A stretch of 64,000 nt of DNA from Dromiciops gliroides (lineage: Eukaryota > Chordata > Mammalia > Microbiotheria > Microbiotheriidae): assembly GCF_019393635.1 (NCBI RefSeq), contig NC_057867.1:53195643-53259642 (forward strand). Direction: 5' to 3'. The position numbers and the translations under genes are program-made. Below the pieces are notes generated by a model. That model ran no database searches, was not told the DNA's origin, and worked only from the letters and a program-made list of their open reading frames with translations. The stretch's first letter is position 1; every line of letters begins with the position of its first letter. Of this stretch, positions 51,636 through 62,800 are shown in pieces.

Positions 51636-51892
51636 GGGCAGCTAGTTGGTACAGTGGATAGAACACCGAGCCTGGAGTCAGAAAGATCTAAGCTAAAATC
51701 TGGCCTCAGACACATACTAGCTGGGTAACCCAGGGCTCCACACAACCCCTATTTACCTCAGTTTCTCATCTACAAAAATGGGGACAACACTGGAGAAGAA
51801 AATGGCAAACCACTCTAGTATCTTCACCAAAAAACAAACAAACAAACAAACAAACCAATAAAACAAAGACCCATGGACATGACTTAACAACA
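51636..51892 (+). mobile_element. tRNA-derived SINE with RTE-type tail
   Basis: It starts 'ggggcagctagttggtacagtgg' and ends with the 'gaaaatggcaaaccactctagtatcttcacc...catggacatgacttaacaac' tail that resembles RTE LINE 3' ends. Target duplication is atagtagaag (51626-51635) and atagcagaag (51893-51902). It is inserted in a diverged array monomer and contains a (CAAA)n stretch. Confidence 0.88.
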
Positions 51893-54800
51893 ATAGCAGA
51901 AGAATCAGATATATAGGTAAGGGCCTTTCCTCATTAACTTAGGATATTTTCAATAGCAAAACCTCATTCTGGAGTTTTGGGGCAGGGGAGGATGTTCTTT
52001 CACAGGGAGATGCATAAGATGGCATCTAATGCATATTTCAGGGTCTTGATGAAACTAAGGAAGCTTTCAATGATTATAGGGAAAGAACAAGTCCTAAGCT
52101 GAAGGGGGCTGGGCTGGGAGATAAAAGCACAAACTGCCCCTTTTGTTCTCAGTAACATTTCTCATTTGGAAAGGAAAAACCTAGTCCCATTAGGTGATTG
52201 GGTCCTCTTATAAGCAGAACATGCCCTGATTATGAGAGACTCATTCTGTTGGGGCTGGGTAAGGGCCTTCTCTTTCTGGAGTTAAATGAAGAACTGGGCT
52301 AAGCATCTAATACAGATCTGGGGACCATTTGTAAATGATGGGGTCAATACATGTCTAAAGAAGAAGGCTGTTGGGCAGGGAAATGAAAGAGTAATCCCTA
52401 CTTTTCTATCTGAGTACTATTGATCAGCTAGACTGGTAAGAGCATTGCTGGCCATCTCAGTGGGTCTTCCGTTCCAATCAACTGAACAAACTCTGCATCT
52501 GAAAGCCACATTCTATGGCTTTAAAGGCAGGGCATAAGCCTTTTACTGATCCAGGGAGAAATGCATACAGAAACTGCATATGAAAGACATATAATACGTA
52601 TTTTAAGAATTCGGCACCTTGGGAACTTTTTGACTGACTCTGGCGCAGACACAGACGATTGTGGGGTTGCGAGATGAAGGAGCACCCCCTCCCTTTATAT
52701 TAGATTTAGAATTATCTAATATATTGGCAAGGGCTTGCCCCGCCATCTCAGAGGGTCTTCCATCTCCATCAGCTGAGCATATCTTCCATACCAAAGCCAC
52801 ATTCTGAAGGTTTTAGGCAGCAGTGGAAGCCTTTCCCTGTACCAGAGGAAAATGTGAAACTACATATACAAGGCATCCAATATATAGTTAGTTTAAGGAA
52901 CTTTTCAGTGATGTCAAAGTAAAGATGACTCCAGAGCTGAAGAGTGTTGGGCTATGAGATGAAGGAACAGTCCCATTCCATTTTATTTGATTAATATTTA
53001 TCAGATAGATGGGTAAGAGCTTTTGCCCCACCAATTCAGGGGGTCTTCCTTTCCCATCAACTGAGCATAGATTTCATCTCAGAGCCTCATTCAGGAGGAT
53101 TTGGACAGGCACAAATGTCCTTTAAAAAGGCAACAGCACATACAAGGCATCTAATACAGGTTTGAGGGTGATGGTGATCTGAAGATATAACTGGGAATGA
53201 GAGGGTAAAAATGCCACCAAAGTTGAAGGGTGTTGTGCTGTCAAATGAAAAGACCAAACCCTTCCTTCATATTAGACTAACATTTACCTAATATTTGGGT
53301 AAGGGCTTGCCCTACCATCTCAGTAGGTCTTTATTTCCCATCAGCTGAGCATACCTTGAATCTCAGAACCTCATTCTGGAGGTGTCAGGGTGGGGCCAAT
53401 AACCTTCATTTTCCTGGGAACTAATGAATAAATTGCACATGCAAAGTATCTAATATAGGTTTGGGGACAGTGGAGAGCCTAAGGACTCTTTGGGGATGAC
53501 AGGGTCAAGAAGGTTTCAAAGCTGAAAAATGTTGTGTTGGGAAATGAAGGAGCAATTCCTTCCACTCTAAGTAATATTTATTAGTTACTTGAGTAAGGGC
53601 TTGCCCCACCATCTCAGTGGGTCTTCCTTTCCCAGACCTGAGTAGATCTTGCATCTCAGAACCTCATTCTGGAGTTGTTGGGCAGGGTCTAATGACCTTC
53701 ATTTTCCTGGGGGAAAATAAGTAACTGCATCTAATATAAGGGGACATTGGAGAGCCTAAGAACTATTGGGGGATGAGAGAGGCAAAATGCCACCAAAACT
53801 GAAGAATATTGTGTTGTGAAATGAAGGAATAATCCTTTTGCACCATAGCAGAAAAATACCTATTAGTTAGATGGGTAGGGGCTTGCCCCTCTACCTCAGT
53901 GGGTCCTTCTTTTCCATCAGCTGAACACTTATTAATGTCATTTTGGAGCTATTGCATGGGGGCTGAAGTCCTCTTTTCTAGGAGGAAATAAGCAACTATC
54001 CATGCAATCAATCTAATACTGATTTGAGGATATCGACAAGCCTAAGAGCTATTAGGGGATGAAAGGGGCAAGATGCCGCCAAAGCTGATGGGTGCTGTGC
54101 TTTGAAATGAAGGAGCAATTCCTCCCCCTCTGACTAAGTAAGGACTAGTAGTTATTTGGGTAAGGGCTTGCCCCGACATCTCACTGGGTCCTCCTTTCTG
54201 ATCAGTGGGGCAGAACTTACATTACAGAACCTTAATTTGAAGGTATTGGATATGGTCAATGTTCTTCACTTTCCTTGATGGAAATGAGTAACTAAATATG
54301 CAAAACATCAAACAGAGGTTTGAGGAAATCAGTGAGCCTAAGAACTGCTAGGGTATTACAGGACGCCATCAGTGAAGCATACTTTGCATTTCAGAACTTC
54401 ATTTTGGAGATGTTTAGTAGTGTGCGACACCCTTCACTGTTCATAATGAATCTATGCTAACTCTGAAGATGGCGGCTATCCTAAGGATTATTCCAGACAA
54501 AAAGATCGAGATGCCTCCAGAGCTGAAGGGTGTTGATCAGGAAAAGGAATAGCTCCTTCATCTCACAGCACAACAGATTAAAACCTATTAATTAGCAGTG
54601 TTAGGGCATGCCCCTCCATTTCAATGGGACCTCCTTTCCCATCAGCTGAGCATTCAACAGCCTCATTCTGGAGGAAATGGGCAGGGTGGGGGGCTGATGT
54701 GTTTCTCTTTTTCGGGAGAAATAAGTTATCACAATGCAATACATTTAATAATGGTTTGAGTATATTGGCAAGCCTAAGAACTGTTTAGGAATGACTAGAG

Positions 54801-55054
54801 CAAGATGTCTCCAGAGCTGAAAGGAGCTGTGTTATGAGATGAAGGAGCTATTCCTTGCCCCCTAACAGATTAATATCTATTAGTTAGGTGGGTAAGGGCT
54901 TGACCCTCCATCTCAGTAGGTCTTCCTTTACCTTCAGCAGACAACATGTTGCCTAAACAGAATTTCATTCTGGAGGCTGATGACCTTTATGTTTCTTGAT
55001 GGAAACAAGCAAATACACATGCAACATACTGACCAACCTAAAAACAATTTGTGA

Positions 55055-58000
55055 ATGATGGGCACAAGATGCCTCAAAAGCAGAAGGGCGATGTGCTATG
55101 AGATGAAGGAGCAATCCCTTCCTCTTGATCTGAGTGACATCTATCAGACCAATTGGGAAAGGGCTAGCCCCTCCATCTCAGTGGGACCTCCTTGCCCATC
55201 AGCTGAGAACCCGAGAACCTCATTCTGGAGTTGTTGGGCAAGGAACGATGTGTTTCTCTTTGCCGGAAGAAAATAAGTTATTATACAAGCAATGCATCTA
55301 ATACCGGTTTGAGCATACTGGCGAGCCTAAGAACTATTTGGTAATGACGGGCGCAAGATGCCTCCAAAGCAGAAGGGCGATGTGCTGTGAGATGAAGGAG
55401 CAATCCCTTTCTTTTGACCTGATTGACATCTATCAGACCAATTGGGAAAGGGCTAGCCCCTCCATCTCAGTGGGACCTCCTTTCCCATCAGCTGAGAACC
55501 CAAGAAACTCATTCTGGAGCTACTGTCCAGGAGTTGATGACCTTCTCTTTGCTGGAAGAAAATAAGTTATTATACAAGCAATGCATCTAATACCGGTTTG
55601 AGCATACTAGCGAGCCTAAGAACTATTTGGTAATGACGGGCACAAGATGCCTCCTAAGCTGGCGGGCGATGTGCAGTAAGACAAAGGAGCAATCCCTTTC
55701 TTTTGACCTGATTGACATCTATCAGACCAATTGGGAAAGGGCTAGCCCCTCCATCTCAGTGGGACCTCCTTGCCCATCAGCTGAGAACCCGAGGACCTCA
55801 TTCTGGAGCTATTGTCCAGGAGTTGATGACCTTCTCGTTTCTGGGAGAAAATATTTTATTACACAGGCAATGCATCTAATACCGGTTTGAGCATACTGGT
55901 GAGCCTAAGAACTATTTGGTAATGAAGGGCGCAAGATGCCTCCAAAACTGGCGGGCGATGTGCTATGAGATGAAGGAGCAATCCCTTTCTTTTGACCTGA
56001 TTGACATCTATCAGACCAATTGGGAAAGGGCTAGCCCCTCCATCTCAGTGGGACCTCCTTGCCCATCAGCTGAGAACCCAAGAACCTCATTCTGAAGTTG
56101 TTGGGCAAGGAACGATATGTTTCTCTTTTCTGAAAGAAAATAAGTTATTACACAGGAAATGCATCTAATAGTGGTTTGAGCATACTGGTGAACCTAAGAA
56201 CTATTTGGTAACGACGGGCGCAAGATGCCTCCTATGCTGGCGGGTGATGTGCTATAAGATGAAGGAGCAATCCCTTTCTTTTGACCTGATTGATATCTAT
56301 CAGACCAATTGGGAAAGGGCTAGCCCCTCCATCTCAGTGGGACCTCCTTGCCCATCAGCTGAGAACCCGAGGACTTCATTCTGGAGCTATTGTCCAGGAG
56401 TTGATGACCTTCTCTTTTCTGGAGAAAATACGTTATTACACGGGCCATGCATGTAATACCAGTTTGAGCATACTGGTGAACCTAAGAACTATTTGGTAAT
56501 GAAGGGCACAAGATGCCTCCAAAGCAGAAGGGCGATGTGCTGTGAGATGAAGGAGCAATCCCTTTCTTTTGACCTGATTGACATCTATCAGACCAATTGG
56601 GAAAGGGCTAGCCCCTCCATCTCAGTGGGACCTCCTTGCCCATCAGCTGAGAACCCAAGAACCTCATTCTGAAGTTGTTGGGCAAAGAACGATATGTTTC
56701 TCTTTTCTGAAAGAAAATAAGTTATTACACAGGAAATGCATCTAATAGTGGTTTGAGCATACTGGTGAACCTAAGAACTATTTGGTAACGACGGGCGCAA
56801 GATGCCTCCTATGCTGGCGGGTGATGTGCTATAAGAAGAAGGAGCAATCCCTTTCTTTTGACCTGATTGACATCTATCAGACCAATTGGGAAAGGGCTAG
56901 CCCCTCCCTCTCAGTGGGACCTCCTTGCCCATCAGCTGAGAACCCGAGGACTTCATTCTGGAGCTATTGTCCAGGAGTTGATGACCTTCTCTTTTCTGGA
57001 GAAAATACGTTATTACACGGGCCATGCATCTAATACCGGTTTGAGCATACTGGTGAACCTAAGAACTATTTGGTAATGAAGGGCACAAGATGCCTCCAAA
57101 GCAGAAGGGCGATGTGCTGTGAGATGAAGGAGCAATCCCTTTCTTTTGACCTGATTGACATCTATCAGACCAATTGGGAAAGGGCTAGCCCCTCCATCTC
57201 AGTGGGACCTCCTTGCCCATCAGCTGAGAACCCAAGAACCTCATTCTGGAGCTACTGTCCAGGAGTTGATGACCTTCTCTTTTCGGGGAGAAAATAAGTT
57301 ATTATACAAGCAATGCATCTAATAAGGGTTTGAGCTGACTGGTGAGCCTGAGAACTATTTGGTAATGACGGGCGCAAGATGCCTCCAAAGCTGGCGGGCG
57401 ATGTGCTGTAAGATGAAGGAGCAATCCCTTTCTTTTGACCTGATTGACATCTATCAGACCAATTGGGAAAGGGCTAGCCCCTCCATCTCAGTGGGACCTC
57501 CTTGCCCATCAGCTGAGAACCCAAGAACCTCATTCTGAAGTTGTTGGGCAAGGAACGATATGTTTCTCTTTTCTGAAAGAAAATAAGTTATTACACAGGA
57601 AATGCATCTAATAGTGGTTTGAGCATACTGGTGAACCTAAGAACTATTTGGTAACGACGGGCGCAAGATGCCTCCTATGCTGGCGGGTGATGTGCTATAA
57701 GATGAAGGAGCAATCCCTTTCTTTTGACCTGATTGACATCTATCAGACCAATTGGGAAAGGGCTAGCCCCTCCCTCTCAGTGGGACCTCCTTGCCCATCA
57801 GCTGAGAACCCGAGGACTTCATTCTGGAGCTATTGTCCAGGAGTTGATGACCTTCTCTTTTCTGGAGAAAATACGTTATTACACGGGCCATGCATGTAAT
57901 ACCAGTTTGAGCATACTGGTGAACCTAAGAACTATTTGGTAATGAAGGGCACAAGATGCCTCCAAAGCAGAAGGGCGATGTGCTGTGAGATGAAGGAGCA

Positions 58001-59850
58001 ATCCCTTTCTTTTGACCTGATTGACATCTATCAGACCAATTGGGAAAGGGCTAGCCCCTCCATCTCAATGGGACCTCCTTGCCCATCAGCTGAGAACCCA
58101 AGAACCTCATTCTGAAGTTGTTGGGCAAGGAACGATATGTTTCTCTTTTCTGAAAGAAAATAAGTTATTACACAGGAAATGCATCTAATAGTGGTTTGAG
58201 CATACTGGTGAACCTAAGAACTATTTGGTAACGACGGGCGCAAGATGCCTCCTATGCTGGCGGGTGATGTGCTATAAGATGAAGGAGCAATCCCTTTCTT
58301 TTGACCTGATTGATATCTATCAGACCAATTGGGAAAGGGCTAGCCCCTCCCTCTCAGTGGGACCTCCTTGCCCATCAGCTGAGAACCCGAGGACTTCATT
58401 CTGGAGCTATTGTCCAGGAGTTGATGACCTTCTCTTTTCTGGAGAAAATACGTTATTACACGGGCCATGCATCTAATACCGGTTTGAGCATACTGGTGAA
58501 CCTAAGAACTATTTGGTAATGAAGGGCACAAGATGCCTCCAAAGCAGAAGGGCGATGTGCTGTGAGATGAAGGAGCAATCCCTTTCTTTTGACCTGATTG
58601 ACATCTATCAGACCAATTGGGAAAGGGCTAGCCCCTCCATCTCAGTGGGACCTCCTTGCCCATCAGCTGAGAACCCAAGAACCTCATTCTGGAGCTACTG
58701 TCCAGGAGTTGATGACCTTCTCTTTTCGGGGAGAAAATAAGTTATTATACAAGCAATGCATCTAATAAGGGTTTGAGCTGACTGGTGAGCCTGAGAACTA
58801 TTTGGTAATGACGGGCGCAAGATGCCTCCAAAGCTGGCGGGCGATGTGCTGTGAGATGAAGGAGCAATCCCTTTCTTTTGACCTGATTGACATCTATCAG
58901 ACCAATTGGGAAAGGGCTAGCCCCTCCATCTCAGTGGGACCTCCTTGCCCATCAGCTGAGAACCCAAGAACCTCATTCTGAAGTTGTTGGGCAAGGAACG
59001 ATATGTTTCTCTTTTCTGAAAGAAAATAAGTTATTACACAGGAAATGCATCTAATAGTGGTTTGAGCATACTGGTGAACCTAAGAACTATTTGGTAACGA
59101 CGGGCGCAAGATGCCTCCTATGCTGGCGGGTGATGTGCTATAAGATGAAGGAGCAATCCCTTTCTTTTGACCTGATTGACATCTATCAGACCAATTGGGA
59201 AAGGGCTAGCCCCTCCCTCTCAGTGGGACCTCCTTGCCCATCAGCTGAGAACCCGAGGACTTCATTCTGGAGCTATTGTCCAGGAGTTGATGACCTTCTC
59301 TTTTCTGGAGAAAATACGTTATTACACGGGCCATGCATGTAATACCAGTTTGAGCATACTGGTGAACCTAAGAACTATTTGGTAATGAAGGGCACAAGAT
59401 GCCTCCAAAGCAGAAGGGCGATGTGCTGTGAGATGAAGGAGCAATCCCTTTCTTTTGACCTGATTGACATCTATCAGACCAATTGGGAAAGGGCTAGCCC
59501 CTCCATCTCAGTGGGACCTCCTTGCCCATCAGCTGAGAACCCAAGAACCTCATTCTGGAGCTGTCCAGGAGTTGATGACCTTCTCTTTTCGGGGAGAAAA
59601 TAAGTTATTATACAAGCAATGCATCTAATAAGGGTTTGAGCTGACTGGTGAGCCTGAGAACTATTTGGTAATGACGGGCGCAAGATGCCTCCAAAGCTGG
59701 CGGGCGATGTGCTGTAAGATGAAGGAGCAATCCCTTTCTTTTGACCTGATTGACATCTATCAGACCAATTGGGAAAGGGCTAGCCCCTCCCTCTCAGTGG
59801 GACTTCCTTTCTTATCAGCCGAGCATCCATGAACCTCATTCTGGAGTTGT
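55055..59850. repeat. homogenised core of the tandem array
   Basis: About 17 consecutive monomers of 288-289 bp are nearly identical. Starts of the 'cgggcgcaagatgcctcc' block fall close to 55338, 55627, 55916, 56205, 56493, 56782, 57070, 57359, 57648, 57936, 58225, 58513, 58802, 59091, 59379 and 59668. Every unit keeps 'tttgacctgattgacatcta' and 'cagaccaattgggaaagggc' with few changes. Such identity next to diverged margins implies recent unequal exchange or gene conversion. Confidence 0.93.
56205..59667. repeat. higher-order repeat: five monomers, 1443-bp period
   Basis: Monomer types recur in register: A at 56205, 57648 and 59091; C at 56782 and 58225; D at 57070 and 58513. All intervals between like types are exactly 1443 bp. 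The order is A-B-C-D-E, A-B-C-D-E, A, then a B/D-like unit at 59379 and an E-like unit at 59668. A and C units share 'gagaaaatacgttattacac' and the 'ttcattctggagctattg' variant. B and E share 'cattctgaagttgttggg'. D carries 'gagctactgtccaggag'. Like types of different copies are almost base-identical, while A, B, D and E differ from each other at many sites. This is true higher-order structure, not simple tandem identity. Confidence 0.88.
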
Positions 59851-62800
59851 TGGGCAAGCAATGATGTATTTCTCTTTTCTGGAAGAAAATAAATTATTAT
59901 ACAAGCAATGCATCTAATAAGGGTTTGAAGCTGACTGTTGAGCCTGAGAACTATTTGGTAATGACAGGCGCAAGATGCCTCCTAAGCTGGTGGGCGATGT
60001 GCTATAAGATGAAGGAGCAATCCCTTTCTTTTGACCGGATTGACATCTATCAGACCAATTGGGAAAGGGCTAGCCCCTCCATCTCAGTGGGACTTCCTTT
60101 CTTATCAGCTGAGCATCCATGAACCTCATTCTGGAGTTGTTGGGCAAGGAATGATGTTTCTATTTTCTAGGAGAAATAAGTTATTACACATGCAATTCAT
60201 GTAATAAAGGCTTGAGTACATCCACGAGCCAAAGAACTCTTTGGGAATAATGGACACAGGAAGTCTTCAAAGCTGATAGGCACTGTGCTGTGAGATGAAG
60301 GAGCAATCCCTTCCTTTTGATCTGAATGATTATCTATCAAACCAATTGGGAAAGGGCTAGCCCCTCCCTCTCAATGAGACCTCCTTTCCCATCAGCTGGG
60401 CCTCCAAAAACCTCATTCTGGAACTATTGTCCAGGGTTTGATAGCCTTCTCTTTTCTGAAAGGAAATCAATTACTACCCATGCAATAATCTAATAGTGGT
60501 TTAAGCAGACTGGTAAGCCTAAGAACTATTTGGGAATGATGGACACAAGATGCATGCAAAGGTGAAGAGCACTGAGCTGCGAGATAAAGGAGCAATCCCT
60601 TCCTTTTGATCTGAGTGACATCTATCAAACCAATTGGAAAAGGGCTTTCCCCTCCCTCTCAGTGGGACCTCCTTTCTTATCAGCTGAGCATCCAACAGCC
60701 TCATTCTGGAGGTGCTGGGAAGGGGTTGATATGTTTCCCTTTTCTGGGAGAAATATGTTATTACTCATGTAATATACCTAATAGCAGTTTGAGCATTTTA
60801 AAGGACGGGCACAAGATGCCTCCAAAGCTGATAGGCGCTGTGCTGTGAGATGAAGGAGCAATCCCTTCCTCTTGATCTGAGCGACATCTATCAAACCAAT
60901 TGGGAAAGGGCTAGCCTTTCCCTCTCAGTGGGACCTCCTTTGCCATCAGCTAAGCATCAGAGAACCTCATTCTGGAGGTGCTGGACAGGGACTGATGTAT
61001 TTCTCTTTTCTGGGAGAAATAAGTTATTACACATCTAATAGAGTTTTGAGCATATGGGCGAACCTAAGAACTATTTGGAAGTGATGGACGCAAGGTGCCT
61101 TCAAACTAAAGGGTGCTATGGTTGTGCTGCCAGATGAAGAAGTAATCCCTTCCTTTTGATTAATGACATCTATCAGACCAATTGGTAAGGGCTTGCCCCT
61201 CCCTCTCAGTGGGACCAACCTCCTTTCCCATCAGCTGAGAGTCCACGAACCTCATTCTGGAGGTAATGGGCAAGGGCTGATGTGTTTCTCTTTTCTGGGA
61301 GGAAATCAGTTATTACACATGCAATGCATCTAAGAGATGTTTGAGTATACTGGTGAGCCTAAAAACTATTTGGGAATCATGGGGAGCAAGATGCCTTCAA
61401 AGCTGAAAGGTGTGCTATGAGATGAAGGAATGGTACCTTCCCATACCTTAATAGATTAACACTGATTAATTAGTAGGTTAAGGGCTTATCCCTCCATTTC
61501 ATTGGGACCTCCTTTTCCATCAGATGAGTGTCTAAGAACCTCATTCTGGAGTTGTTGGTGAAGGGCCATTTTTTTTTTCTTTCTGGGAGGCAATCAGCTG
61601 AACACAGCCTACATCTTAGAGACACATTCTTCAAGTGTTGGGCAGAGGCCAATACCTTTCCCTCTTCCCAGGGGAAATAAGCAAGTATGCATACAAGTTA
61701 TCTAATACAAGTTTGGGGTATCAGCGAGCCTAAATTATCTTTTAAGATGACAGGGTCAAGATGTCTCTAAAGCCGAAGTGTTGTGCTGTGAGATGAAGGT
61801 ACAACCCCTTCCTTTATATTATATTAATGTTTATCAAATATTTTGGGCAAAGGCTTGACTTGCCATCTCAGTGCTTCCTCCTCTCCCATCACCTGAACTT
61901 AGCTTGCATCTCAGAGACATTCTAGGTGTATCTGGCCAGGAGCTGATGCTTTTCCCTTGTCCTGGGGAAATTACTGACCTCACCAAATACCTAACACATA
62001 TTTGGACCACCTGGAGAAACAAAGGTACTTCTTGCTGAAAGAAGAGTAAATATTACTCTGGAGCCCAAGGTTGTTGCTGTGATATGAAGGAGTAATCTAT
62101 TCCTTTCTGAGTAACATCTCTCAAATGGAATGGAATGAACTAATCCCACCATCTCAGTGGGTCCTCTTTTCTCATCAGCTGAGCACACCTTGCATCTCAC
62201 ATCATCATTTTAGAAATGTTAGGCAAGGGTTGATGACCTTCCCTGTCCTGGATAAAAATGAGGAATTGTACATAAAAACCATTTAATACAACTAAGGGGA
62301 TATCAGGTAACCCTAAGGACTCTCTGGGGACAACAGGGTCAAAATATCACTGAAACCAAAAGGTGCTGTGCTGTGAAACAAAGTAGCAGCCTCTTGCTTT
62401 CCACCAATCAGGTCAAATGGTAAGGGCTTGCCCTTCCATTCTTTTCCTATCAGCTGAGCATATCCTGCATCTCAGAACCTAATTTGGAATATTTGGGCAA
62501 GGGAATATAATCTTTCCTTTTTGAGAGGTGAGGTGGGATGGGAGGGGAAGGAGCAATGGCACATGCAAAGCATGTGATATAGGTCTGGGGTTATCAGTAA
62601 ACCAAAGGAGTATTTGGGAACTATGGGCAATATGCCTTCAAAGCTGAAGAAGGTTGTTCTGTGAGATGAAGGAGCAACCCCTTCCTTTCTGATTAAAATT
62701 TATCAGAGAGTTGGATATGGGCTTGTCCCACCATCTCAGTGAGTATTCATTTCTCATCAGCTGAAAATACTTTGTATCCAAGAACCCCATTTTAGAGGTA

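Larger units (their letters stand above)
46800..55054. repeat. left, diverged half of the tandem array
   Basis: About 23 monomers are recognisable but have many substitutions and indels. The first clear unit is near 46.81-47.16 kb ('gatgacgaagcaagcccttta' near 46917). Units here read 'gaagcaagcc[ct]tt' and 'aaaagggcttgacc.gccatct', where the core reads 'gagcaatccc' and 'aaagggctagcccctcc'. One monomer near 54.36-54.55 kb is shortened. Interruptions are a SINE plus L1 fragment (47.2-47.84 kb), a compound microsatellite (48.96-49.11 kb) and an RTE-tailed SINE (51.64-51.89 kb). Divergence and insertions mark this as the oldest part. Confidence 0.88.

Noticed and set aside
55055..60122. Row of 69-88-residue plus-strand ORFs with near-identical proteins (KEQSLSFDLIDIYQTNWERA)
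   Set aside because: They are the same frame of each tandem monomer. The 288-289-bp unit is not held to a multiple of three, frames shift from unit to unit, no start context or domain is visible, and they run antisense to FGF13 inside its intron.
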